DNA of 63,663 nucleotides from JAWXUC01 sp044432975. Lineage in GTDB: Bacteria > Pseudomonadota > Alphaproteobacteria > RF32 > CAG-239. Shown here piece after piece: positions 52,201 to 59,318 of this stretch (its first letter is position 1; every line of letters begins with the position of its first letter). The notes beneath the pieces were generated by a model. It had not been told where the DNA came from. It saw only the letters and a program-made list of their open reading frames with translations, and ran no database searches. Location of the stretch: assembly GCA_044432975.1 (NCBI GenBank), contig JAWXUC010000009.1, forward strand, positions 1 to 63,663. The letters are read 5' to 3'. A program made the translations under genes and the position numbers.

Positions 52201-52718
52201 AAAAAGTTCATATCTTTTTGCATTGTTCTACCAACATTTAAGAACATTTCTTTATCGTTTCTTCTACATCCAAAAATTCTAAAACGATAATCTCCCAACT
52301 TATTTATATAATTTGCAAATTTATTTTGTTTTTTTAATCTAAAATCAACATACTTAAAGTTAATAGGCATAAAATCTTTACATTCTCTATGCACATAATC
52401 ATAATCTAAATTTGCACTAGGAGTATAATTTTTCACATAAGTTTTTTCATTCTTTTTAATAGGCTCTTGTTCACATTTTTCACATTTTTCACCACGTTTA
52501 AAAATTGGACCACAACCATTTTCTTTATTACAAAGCTTTGCTGTTTTTTCATAAACAGGCATTTTAGTATAATTAACTTTTTCAACAACAGTAAAGTTAT
52601 TTAATTTTTCACTACAAGGCATACCATTTTCTGAGTAAAAAGCATTGCAATGAGTAACTTCTTTTCCCCAGACAATAGTTGGTAACATTAAAAAAATGGC
52701 CAAAACTCTAAAAAACAT
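49245..52718 (-). CDS. 1157-residue exported repeat protein with catalytically dead trypsin-like domain
   Basis: Signal peptide about 1-18 (GGAGAG upstream). Domains in order: CGPIFKR Cys motif (about 69-75); a globular alpha/beta domain (about 105-320, containing EYILTAEIVDYAMNVCDEFD and MTVVWRLMDVARQNVFWKGT) that I do not recognise; about twelve 30-32-residue repeats of the type FVKTxxGxFxPVDVxVxExGGxSSxGS (about 345-770), in larger duplicated blocks marked by SAFNKFxxLFNGM; an acidic linker; two SGDCGPIFKRNEGCD Cys motifs; and a C-terminal trypsin/HtrA-like beta barrel. In the barrel the triad is lost: TAAH is TSAD, DIALL is NVALL, GxSGGP is LTVGGA. Possibly a periplasmic or surface scaffold. 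It lies between comM and hslV. Confidence 0.7.
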   Translation of the reverse strand: MFFRVLAIFLMLPTIVWGKEVTHCNAFYSENGMPCSEKLNNFTVVEKVNYTKMPVYEKTAKLCNKENGCGPIFKRGEKCEKCEQEPIKKNEKTYVKNYTPSANLDYDYVHRECKDFMPINFKYVDFRLKKQNKFANYINKLGDYRFRIFGCRRNDKEMFLNVGRTMQKDMNFFDIFNEEYGQCIPQIKMPTDLCDANSSSPMPEYILTAEIVDYAMNVCDEFDWKTVKSTENRKGSSEMTVVWRLMDVARQNVFWKGTSTGYATLEDGTIDGEVVLVEESFREALKQLRYLDGFEKQIATAHGDEQQKSYRKLLADLESFINPAKCAYVQKVEVARSGDASLPNNGLNYDFYVKKADGELAPVSVNDVKEMDFDTQVFVKTEKGEVLPVDMEVVEKTLNSSVVEENTVFLPVDVVALENGGLTESGSAVFVKAADGKFVPVDVKILEDGGLSSLGTQAFVKTSKGEFLPIDVDSVKKEGLFASAFNKFVKLFNGMYVAVKNKIVEDGEVSTSLPVFVKDKDGKFEAVDAEIIEKDGLSSLGSEVFVQTSKGEFLPIDVEVFENAGVSSSGSAVFVKVEEGVFVPVDIKVLEEGGASSLGGQVFVKTAEGKFSPIDVEVVEEEGGFSSAFNKFARLFNGMFVPVKDDVEDGELSSDLGVFVKNDVDIIEDGGFSSSGSSVFVKTENGKYIPVSVNSLEESGFSSSGSEIFVEVLETNVPKDSIVVVEDGSLVSDGSSLDVSVVEDDILETGVVDGETVKEKSTIVADAPLSQDDPFFDDNVFESSESFDLSSVEERAPLDMEFVEEGDIFAVVEGCEGSDCDEIVKDVFERNKDCDSGTCKAKDGSCKSGDCGPIFKRNEGCDSAMCRAKAKGESCKSGDCGPIFKRNEGCDKCKVAESDWIDIPVEEDKQEIVEAAYIESKGVFCVENELANKDMDPYNVYKTRASMVEISSLSGLKQGVGLIINDQFILTSADLISEGDNNFRAKAINGVEFGASGFRFSPSKNVALLLADEKIKYTPLPLELNLPPVGATGFMTMGMNIQEEGGTEGYVDNETTIKGYRFSEDKGAEIITDKHTQSLTVGGALVDSKGNIYGIAHYGKKLNEEEPDLYMPIETALKSLSVELCGREFLNKEPWRKSKVETKVFKAPKAMKVKEVK

Positions 52719-52720
52719 AA

Positions 52721-54235
52721 TTAAACTCTCCTCTGTTTACGATAGCTCAAAGCTTGCGCAATGTCTATTTTAAGAATATTTTCTCTAAATTGCAAGTCCG
52801 CAATTGTTCTAGCAAGCCTCAAGACTCTATGATAAGCTCTTGCCGATAAATCCATCCTCTCTGCAGCAGATAAAAGCAATGCTTTAGCATCGTTATCCAA
52901 CACACAAAATCGCTCTAAATCCTTACCCTTAAGTTGAGCATTAACACTAATGTTTAAGCCACTTTCAGCATATCTTTGTGCCTGAAATTCACGAGCTTTA
53001 ATAACCCTATTTAAAATTTCTTTAGAACCCTCTCCTCGCTTAATATTAGCAAGCTCTGTTGGTTTAACCGCCATCACGTCTATGTGGATATCTATTCTAT
53101 CTAAAAGTGGTCCAGATATTTTATTTTGATATTCTTCAGCACAAAGCGGCGCTCTTTTGCATTCCATCTTATGATTTCCCAAATAACCACATCGACAAGG
53201 ATTCATAGCCCCAACAAGCATAAACCTTGCTGGATAAGAGCAAAAAGCATTTACACGAGAAACATTTACGATTCCGCTTTCTAAAGGTTGCCTCAAAGCC
53301 TCTAAAGTCGGCCTTGCAAACTCTGGCAATTCATCAAGAAACAAAACCCCATTATGTGCCAAAGAAATCTCCCCTGGCCGAGCTTTTCTGCCACCGCCAA
53401 CAAGAGCAGGGGTTGAAGCGCTATGATGCGGAGCTCTAAACGGACGTTCAAAACAAATTTTTCCTTCTTTAAGCTCTCCGCAAATAGAAGAAATAACAGA
53501 TGTCTCTAACGCCTCTTTAGAAGTTAATGGTGGCAAAATAGAAGGCAATCTTTCTGCCAACATAGACTTTCCAGAACCTGGAGGACCAACCATTAAAAGA
53601 TTGTGAGAACCCGCCGCCGCAACTTCAAAAGCTTTCTTAGCCGATTCCTGCCCCAAAACATCTGCCATATCCAAATGTTTTTTCATGCCATCAATCTTTT
53701 TAAGTGCTGGCGTTGGAATAATTTGAGAACCTTTAAAATGATTAATTAAAGAAAGCAAGTTTGGCGCTGCCACAACATTTTTCAAACCAGACCACATTGC
53801 CTCAGACCCACACGATTCTGGGCAAATAATCCCTTTACCTTTAGAGTTTGCAGCAATTGCAACAGGCAAAACCCCATTAACAGAAATAATAGAACCATCA
53901 AGCCCCAATTCACCTAAAACAATATAGTCATTTAACACATCAACAGGAACAACGCCTAAAACAACTAAAACCCCCATAGCAATAGGCAAATCAAAATGAG
54001 ACCCTTCTTTTAACAAACCTGCAGGAGATAAATTTATAATCAAGCGCTTAGCAGGAATATCCAACCCCATCGATTCTAAAGCAGATTTTACTCTCTCTTT
54101 GCTTTCAGAAATTGTCTTATCTGGCAGCCCTACGATTCCAAAAGACGGCAAACCATTTGTTAATTGCACTTGCAAATCAACATCTAAAACCTCTAAACCA
54201 TTAAAAGCTATTGTATTTATATGTGTAGTTATCAT
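52721..54235 (-). CDS. comM: ComM/YifB, Mg-chelatase-like AAA+ ATPase
   Basis: The branch-migration helicase of natural transformation in Vibrio; widespread also in other bacteria. The start is placed at ATG 54235 (504 residues) rather than a TTG two codons earlier. The N-terminal ChlI-type Lon-S5-like domain begins ITTHINTIAFNGLEVLDVDLQ, with NLSPAGLLKEGSHFDLPIA; Walker A GPPGSGKSM; FRAPHHSASTPALVGGG and LFLDELPEF; a C4 zinc motif (MNPCRCGY...CKRAPLC); and the C-terminal SARAYHRVLRLARTIADL. Probably the first gene of the long operon leading to rpoN. Confidence 0.95.
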   Translation of the reverse strand: MITTHINTIAFNGLEVLDVDLQVQLTNGLPSFGIVGLPDKTISESKERVKSALESMGLDIPAKRLIINLSPAGLLKEGSHFDLPIAMGVLVVLGVVPVDVLNDYIVLGELGLDGSIISVNGVLPVAIAANSKGKGIICPESCGSEAMWSGLKNVVAAPNLLSLINHFKGSQIIPTPALKKIDGMKKHLDMADVLGQESAKKAFEVAAAGSHNLLMVGPPGSGKSMLAERLPSILPPLTSKEALETSVISSICGELKEGKICFERPFRAPHHSASTPALVGGGRKARPGEISLAHNGVLFLDELPEFARPTLEALRQPLESGIVNVSRVNAFCSYPARFMLVGAMNPCRCGYLGNHKMECKRAPLCAEEYQNKISGPLLDRIDIHIDVMAVKPTELANIKRGEGSKEILNRVIKAREFQAQRYAESGLNISVNAQLKGKDLERFCVLDNDAKALLLSAAERMDLSARAYHRVLRLARTIADLQFRENILKIDIAQALSYRKQRRV

Positions 54236-54329
54236 AAACAATAAAATACAACAAAAAGTTAAACATTCAATTAAAATCTTATATAAAAATTAACAATTAA
54301 TAGCCACAATATTTACAAAGGAGAATAAA

Positions 54330-55115
54330 ATGAACACAATATATCTAGAATATAAAAAAGAATATGACTCATATATCATCGCAGATGAAGTTATTAATGA
54401 TTTTATTAAAAAAAATATTGTCCCAAATATCAGAATAAAACAAGAAACTTTACCTAACTCTCCAACAATTGGCGTTTTAATGGGGCGCGAAAAAGATTGT
54501 TATGCCACCCACAATGAATATGTTAAAACAACTTTAGACGCTGGTGCAAATATCAAGTTTTTAGATTATACAAACTGTCTTGCTCAATTAGAAGAATGTG
54601 ATGGTTTATTATTAATTGGCGGCGCTTTTCCAACTCCAAAACAATACTATAATTCAAATCAAAGTGGTTTTGGGTTTGAATATACTCAAAGACTTTGCGC
54701 TTATATTGCTTTAAGTATTAACGCTCAAACAAAAAAGATTCCTATTTTAGCCATCTGCGCAGGAGCTCAAATTATTGCAATGGAAAAAGGATTAAAAATA
54801 GACCTTGTCGATAATCATCAAACTAAAGAGCTAAATGTACATAAAATAAAAATAGCCTCAAATAGCCTCCTTAAAAAGATTATAAATAAAGAAGAAATAA
54901 CCGTAAACTCTCGCCATAAAGAACAAGTAATAAATAATAATACTATAAACATCTATGCAACATCAGATGACAATGTTTTAGAAGCTTGGGGAGATGAAAA
55001 TAACAACATTCTATGTGTTCAATGGCATCCAGAAACAATGTATGTAGAAAATAACGATAAAGAACAACTTGAAATATACAAATGGTTAATTAACAAAGCA
55101 AAGGAATTAAAATGA
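54330..55115 (+). CDS. class I glutamine-amidotransferase-like hydrolase (peptidase C26, PuuD-like)
   Basis: The 261-residue protein has the C26 elbow AICAGAQ with the nucleophile Cys and QWHPE with the catalytic His and Glu. DGLLLIGGAFPTPKQYY matches the GG.D..P..Y region. Members hydrolyse gamma-glutamyl bonds, for example gamma-glutamyl-GABA in PuuD. An N-terminal extension of about 45 residues precedes the core. AAAGGAGAATAAA precedes the ATG. It overlaps the next gene by four bases, suggesting joint action on a gamma-glutamyl or muropeptide substrate. Confidence 0.8.
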   Translation: MNTIYLEYKKEYDSYIIADEVINDFIKKNIVPNIRIKQETLPNSPTIGVLMGREKDCYATHNEYVKTTLDAGANIKFLDYTNCLAQLEECDGLLLIGGAFPTPKQYYNSNQSGFGFEYTQRLCAYIALSINAQTKKIPILAICAGAQIIAMEKGLKIDLVDNHQTKELNVHKIKIASNSLLKKIINKEEITVNSRHKEQVINNNTINIYATSDDNVLEAWGDENNNILCVQWHPETMYVENNDKEQLEIYKWLINKAKELK

Positions 55116-55987
55116 AAAAAATAGCATTCGTAAGCCCATCAAGTATATTATCTAAAGAAGGACAAAAAAATGTTTTGCACTCCAAAGATTATTTTGAAGC
55201 TTTAGGATATGAAGTTGTTTTAGGAGAACACATCTTTGCAGAACACAATTATTTTGCAGGCACAGATAAACAAAGAGCCTCAGACATTATGAAAGCATAT
55301 CAAGATAAAGATGTTATAGCAATTATAGCATCAAGAGGAGGCACTGGAGGCTGTACACCATTATTAAATTTATTAGACTGGAATACAATCAAAAACAATC
55401 CCAAGCCATTTATAGGTTTTAGTGAAGTAACCACTTTTCATAATGCTTTTTATCACAAACTAAATCAGATAAACTTTTCTGGCTATATGACATTTTATAA
55501 TGACTTAAATAAAGAAAAAAACACCGAAAATTCATTAAAAAATCTTTTAGCAAACAATCGCTTTGAAATCACAAGTGGAGAAGCACTAATAGAAGGAGAA
55601 GCAGAGGGCATCTTAATTGGAGGCAATTTAAGCGTTTTCCGCAACCTTTGTGGCACAGAATACTTTCCTGACTTGAGCAATAAAATATTATTACTAGAAG
55701 ATGTTGATGAATATTCTTATAAAATAAATGTAATGCTAAACCAAATAAAACTGCAACCAAATTTCAACAAGTTAAAAGGAATTATTTTTGGAGATTTTAA
55801 TGATTGTCAAAAAACAAACCCTAAAGATTTAAGCACAGACGAATTTCTTCAAGAATTTATAAAAGAACTAAACATTCCTGTAATCATAAACTTTGAAAAT
55901 GGACACCTTCACAACGGCTATGTAGTACCAATTGGTAAAAAAGTGAAATTAGTTTCAGCAAAAGATAATTGTAAATTAATTATTTAA
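55112..55987 (+). CDS. LD-carboxypeptidase family protein (S66)
   Basis: The 291-residue protein starts IAFVSPSS, the S66 entry motif. Nucleophile Ser lies in FIGFSEVTTFHNAF (family G-x-S-D-x-T), the catalytic Glu in LLLEDVDEYSYKI, and His in ENGHLHNGYVVPIG. RGGTGGCTPLLNLLDW is the R-G-G-Y-G-x-x-R-L-L-x-x-L-D equivalent. S66 enzymes trim the D-Ala from tetrapeptides during cell-wall recycling (LdcA) or cleave related amides. It is coupled to the amidotransferase. Confidence 0.88.
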   Translation: MKKIAFVSPSSILSKEGQKNVLHSKDYFEALGYEVVLGEHIFAEHNYFAGTDKQRASDIMKAYQDKDVIAIIASRGGTGGCTPLLNLLDWNTIKNNPKPFIGFSEVTTFHNAFYHKLNQINFSGYMTFYNDLNKEKNTENSLKNLLANNRFEITSGEALIEGEAEGILIGGNLSVFRNLCGTEYFPDLSNKILLLEDVDEYSYKINVMLNQIKLQPNFNKLKGIIFGDFNDCQKTNPKDLSTDEFLQEFIKELNIPVIINFENGHLHNGYVVPIGKKVKLVSAKDNCKLII

Positions 55988-55989
55988 CC

Positions 55990-56020
55990 TTGACAAAAAA
56001 TAAAAAAAGATTAGTTTAAT
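55990..56020 (+). promoter_or_regulatory. candidate promoter of the 228-residue gene
   Basis: A consensus TTGACA is followed by TAGTTT at 16 nt or TTTAAT at 19 nt; the -10 is ambiguous. A TGGAATATTCCA palindrome lies at 56062-56073 in the leader. Confidence 0.4.
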
Positions 56021-56103
56021 CTCCACTTAAACTTATTTAATTAATTATTTACAATCAATCCACTGGAATATTCCATGGATAACAACTAAAACATTTTAAC
56101 ATT

Positions 56104-56790
56104 ATGGCACAAACACAAGTTATGCTCAGAGTTTTAAGAACTCGCCTTTCGCTAAACCAAGATGGTTCATCACGAAAGATTCAAGAAGTAGAGAATATCT
56201 CTTACACAGACAGACACCGCCTAAGAGAGATTAATGGCATCGTCGCTATCGTTTTGAATGGAAAGCCCTACGCTTATTTTGAAGAAGGCAATCCAAAAGA
56301 ATATCCTAAAGATGACAATCACTTATGGTTTATTCCAACCCAAAGTGAGGTTGATTTCTTCAACAGCAATGCTAAACTCTTCCAAGAAACAATTGAAGCA
56401 ATTAGAGAGGTTCAACCAATGTTTCGCTGGCGAGGTAGAACCTTGTACACACTCAAAAAAGAGCTTTTTGTCCGCGTAAGAGTAACCGAAAACGGCATCA
56501 CGTTTAACAAAGATGTCAGAATCAAAGAACTCACGACAGAAATGCAAATCATCGGCATCGCTCGTGGCAATCAAGTCTATATCAAGAGTAACGGATATCC
56601 AAAAGTCCAAGTATCTCCTGATAAAATCTGTAAACTAGCCACAGATCATGACCTAAAAGTCATTACTCGCAACCAGGAGTACTTTGACGATTTTGTTGCC
56701 CAAATTAAAACAGTCAAACCAGATTTTTGGTTACAAGAAGGAGATATTTATGTTGCTTCTCCAGAATTTGGCTTTGGTATTGACTGGTAA
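56104..56790 (+). CDS. cytosolic protein of unknown function
   Basis: The 228-residue protein has no signal peptide or TM. It contains two similar halves: RLREINGIVAIVLNGKPYAYFEEGNPKEYPKD and TEMQIIGIARGNQVYIKSNGYPKVQVSPDK, and two similar helical ends (LFQETIEAIREVQPMFRWRGRTLYT; YFDDFVAQIKTVKPDFWLQEGDIYV), so it looks like an internal duplication of about 110 residues. No Shine-Dalgarno; the leader ACATTTTAACATT-ATGGCACAA resembles that of the gene at 23080. Codon use is less A/T-rich than neighbours. Confidence 0.6.
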   Translation: MAQTQVMLRVLRTRLSLNQDGSSRKIQEVENISYTDRHRLREINGIVAIVLNGKPYAYFEEGNPKEYPKDDNHLWFIPTQSEVDFFNSNAKLFQETIEAIREVQPMFRWRGRTLYTLKKELFVRVRVTENGITFNKDVRIKELTTEMQIIGIARGNQVYIKSNGYPKVQVSPDKICKLATDHDLKVITRNQEYFDDFVAQIKTVKPDFWLQEGDIYVASPEFGFGIDW

Positions 56791-56809
56791 TGTTACTTTA
56801 TTGTTTAAC

Positions 56810-56833
56810 AAGCCCCTATTTTTAGGGGCTTTA
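56810..56833 (+). terminator. intrinsic terminator of the 228-residue gene
   Basis: AAGCCCCTA/TAGGGGCTT hairpin, followed by a short T run. Confidence 0.75.
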
Positions 56834-56847
56834 ACCAACCTATTATT

Positions 56848-57009
56848 ATGAAACAAGTACATCAAGAAGTTCTTGAAGGTCTAGGAGTTCACTTCCCAGA
56901 AGTCCCTAAACCAGCAATCGTAAAGACCAATGAAGCAAAGCCTTCTACAAAGAAGCCACCAACTTCAAAAGGTCATCCCAAAAAGAACAGTACAATTAAG
57001 CAACCCTAA
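56848..57009 (+). CDS. 53-residue Lys/Pro-rich protein
   Basis: ATG at 56848 opens 53 codons: an N-terminal helix KQVHQEVLEGLGVHFPEVPK and a basic, Pro/Lys/Ser/Thr-rich tail (KPSTKKPPTSKGHPKKN). No Shine-Dalgarno, as in the preceding gene, and the same less A/T-rich codon use. Flanked by terminators at 56810-56833 and 57032-57059. The composition suggests nucleic-acid binding, but this is only inference. Confidence 0.45.
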   Translation: MKQVHQEVLEGLGVHFPEVPKPAIVKTNEAKPSTKKPPTSKGHPKKNSTIKQP

Positions 57010-57031
57010 AAAAGGGATTGTAAACTAACAA

Positions 57032-57059
57032 AAAAGGCTTATTTTTTAATAAGCCTTTT
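57032..57059. terminator. bidirectional intrinsic terminator
   Basis: AAAAGGCTTATT/AATAAGCCTTTT, A/T runs on both sides; it serves the 53-residue gene (+) and the lipoprotein cluster (-). Confidence 0.8.
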
Positions 57060-57065
57060 GCTATA

Positions 57066-58130
57066 TCAATCTAAAAAATTATATTTCCCATTTTTTATCT
57101 GAATTAAAACAGGATTAGAATGAAACTGACCTTTATCATCTAATTCAATATCTCCAACAACTCCCTTAAAATATTTAATTTTATGCAACTCATCAACAAT
57201 CATATCAGATGTCGGAATTTCACCATTTTGCAAGCCAAGACTTTCATAAACTTGAGCAATAATATTTATACCATCATAGCCATATTGAGAACGATAAGTC
57301 CTACCGCCATATTTTTTTATATATTCATCAGTACCATCAGTTACACCAATACTATAATAATCATCAAACATTTTTTCTAAATCAGGGTCATTATTGTAAA
57401 ACTCAAGCCCAACAATGGTTGCATTATGTTTTTGAAGCATCCATTCTCTTGAAAACATTTCAACAACAGGAGGAAGCGCCAAAACAAGAAGAACATCAGG
57501 ATCTTGTCTTATTATTTTAGAAACAATTAAACCATAACTACGTTCAGAAGGCATAACGCGATAACTTTCAATTTTTTTATTTTGCAGTTCAGCCTCAATA
57601 TTATCTGTTATTTCAATAACACCGTCATTTTGCAAAGAAAGAATTGCTATATTTTCAAAACCTCTCTCGTTTATAAACTCAACAAATTTTTCAACAACTT
57701 TATCCCTAGAAATTAAATTTTGAAAATTATATTTTCCATCAATAACAACATCACTATAAGTTGTATGAAAAGCGATTACCTTGTTTGCCTCTGCAATACT
57801 ATTAACAATTTTTCCTGCAGGAGGCAATGCTGTTACAATAACATTAACGTCATCTATACCAATAAACTTCATTGCATTACTACGAGCAAGCTTAGCATTC
57901 ATTTCATCGTTTTCAGCAATCAACTCATATTTAAAAACATTACTAGAATTTGCATTCTGCTCATCAACAGCCATTTGCATTCCCTTCTTCATTGTCTCCC
58001 CAAAAAGCGCCACACTCCCCGTTAACGGCAAAGTAGCACCAATTTTAACCACAGGTTTATCACTCACAACTTCCTTCTTTTCACAAGAAATTAAGCAAAA
58101 CATCATTAATAATAGTAATACTTTTTTCAT
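57066..58130 (-). CDS. LivJ-like substrate-binding lipoprotein, paralogue 1
   Basis: Last gene of the minus-strand array. The 354-residue protein has a lipoprotein signal (MKKVLLLLMMFCLISC) and a Peripla_BP_6 fold: VKIGATLPLTGSVALFGETM, followed by GMQMAVDEQNA and a C-terminal LDDKGQFHSNPVLIQIKNGKY. It would bind a small ligand such as an amino acid in the periplasm. No ABC permease or ATPase is in the cluster. Its ATG overlaps the previous stop. Confidence 0.85.
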   Translation of the reverse strand: MKKVLLLLMMFCLISCEKKEVVSDKPVVKIGATLPLTGSVALFGETMKKGMQMAVDEQNANSSNVFKYELIAENDEMNAKLARSNAMKFIGIDDVNVIVTALPPAGKIVNSIAEANKVIAFHTTYSDVVIDGKYNFQNLISRDKVVEKFVEFINERGFENIAILSLQNDGVIEITDNIEAELQNKKIESYRVMPSERSYGLIVSKIIRQDPDVLLVLALPPVVEMFSREWMLQKHNATIVGLEFYNNDPDLEKMFDDYYSIGVTDGTDEYIKKYGGRTYRSQYGYDGINIIAQVYESLGLQNGEIPTSDMIVDELHKIKYFKGVVGDIELDDKGQFHSNPVLIQIKNGKYNFLD

Positions 58131-59317
58131 TAGTTAATCCCTAACTCAACTGGTTTTCCATCTTCCATTTTCATCAATGTTGCCTTTGAATGAATAATTC
58201 CTTTGTCATCAATAGAAAACTCTCCAATTGCTCCAAAACTATTTTTAACCCCATGCAAAGTTTTAACAACATCTTCATTATCAGGAACTTTCGCACCATC
58301 TCTAACAGGAGTATTCTCATAAGCCCATATCAATAAATCTACATTATCATATTGATTACCTGTACAAGATTGAGGCGTAATATTTGTTTTTTGCTTAAAG
58401 TCATTTAAAAACTCAGCTGTTCCATTTGTTGATTTAACATACCACAACCCGTTAGCCACAGGCCAAAACTCTTCTGGCATTTCTTGAAAAACATCTATTG
58501 CCGCAAGATTGTTTTTTCCTGTAACCTGTTTGAACTGCTCAACAAATATAGTTGTCCCTGGCATCATTAAAAACATAACATAATAATCAGGATTTAACTT
58601 CTCTAACTTAGAAATAGCCATTCTATAATCTTTATTATCTGGCAAAAACTTCTCTATTTTTAAAACCTTAATCCCCTCTTTCTCTATTGTTTCAGAAACA
58701 ACCTTAGATTGACCATCTCCAACAGAATTATTCTCAGCAATATAAACTATGCTTTTAATATTATCTTTTTTTAACTTCTTAGCAAGCTCTTTTCCAATAG
58801 CATCATATTGAGTATAATTATTAAAAACATAATAAGGGTCCGCAATATTATCCAAACCAGCACAAGTCATATTTATAATCTTATTTCTTTGTGCAACTTC
58901 AGAAATAACAGGAGCAACAATTCCCCATAAAGAGATAATAGCGTTTACCTTATCAACCCCAACAAACTTTTGAGCAATAATAGCTCCTTGTTTTGATTGC
59001 AACATATCATTTTCAAAAATAAATTCATAATTATATTTTGCATCAGCAACATTCCACTTTTCAGCCGCTAACTCAATAGCTTTCCTCGCAGCTTCACCAA
59101 CATTTGCCCCCTCACCAGTCAAAGGCAAACTAACCCCAATTTTAATTGTCTGCTTAACGCCATCATCTACAACCGCATTGTCTTTCTCACCACACGCACT
59201 CAAAGAAAAAACTATCGCTGCAAAAAACACAACCATCATTGCGAGCGAAGCGCGGCAATCCAATCTAACAAACTGGCAAATTTGTTTAATAAAGCAAAAC
59301 TTTATTTTATTTCTCAT
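58130..59317 (-). CDS. LivJ-like substrate-binding lipoprotein, paralogue 2, with repeat-derived signal region
   Basis: The start was moved to 59317 (395 residues) because GGAGGAATAAT precedes this ATG. Residues about 14-27 (QFVRLDCRASLAM) are the translation of a GCGAGCGAAGCGCGGCAAT repeat that lies in front of the hydrophobic lipoprotein signal VVFFAAIVFSLSAC. The mature part has IKIGVSLPLTGEGANVGEAARKA, AIISLWGIVAPVISEV and SIDDKGIIHSKATLMKMEDGK, closest to paralogue 5 (61666-62859). Confidence 0.82.
   Translation of the reverse strand: MRNKIKFCFIKQICQFVRLDCRASLAMMVVFFAAIVFSLSACGEKDNAVVDDGVKQTIKIGVSLPLTGEGANVGEAARKAIELAAEKWNVADAKYNYEFIFENDMLQSKQGAIIAQKFVGVDKVNAIISLWGIVAPVISEVAQRNKIINMTCAGLDNIADPYYVFNNYTQYDAIGKELAKKLKKDNIKSIVYIAENNSVGDGQSKVVSETIEKEGIKVLKIEKFLPDNKDYRMAISKLEKLNPDYYVMFLMMPGTTIFVEQFKQVTGKNNLAAIDVFQEMPEEFWPVANGLWYVKSTNGTAEFLNDFKQKTNITPQSCTGNQYDNVDLLIWAYENTPVRDGAKVPDNEDVVKTLHGVKNSFGAIGEFSIDDKGIIHSKATLMKMEDGKPVELGIN
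59236..59284. repeat. GCGAGCGAAGCGCGGCAAT repeat inside paralogue 2
   Basis: TCATTGCGAGCGAAGCGCGG followed by CAATCCAATCTAACAAACTGGCAAA; read on the minus strand within the signal-peptide coding region. Confidence 0.75.
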
Positions 59318-59318
59318 A

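Noticed and set aside
49245..52718. Active HtrA/DegP-type protease
   Set aside because: The His, Asp and Ser positions of the triad are all replaced, and no PDZ domain is visible.
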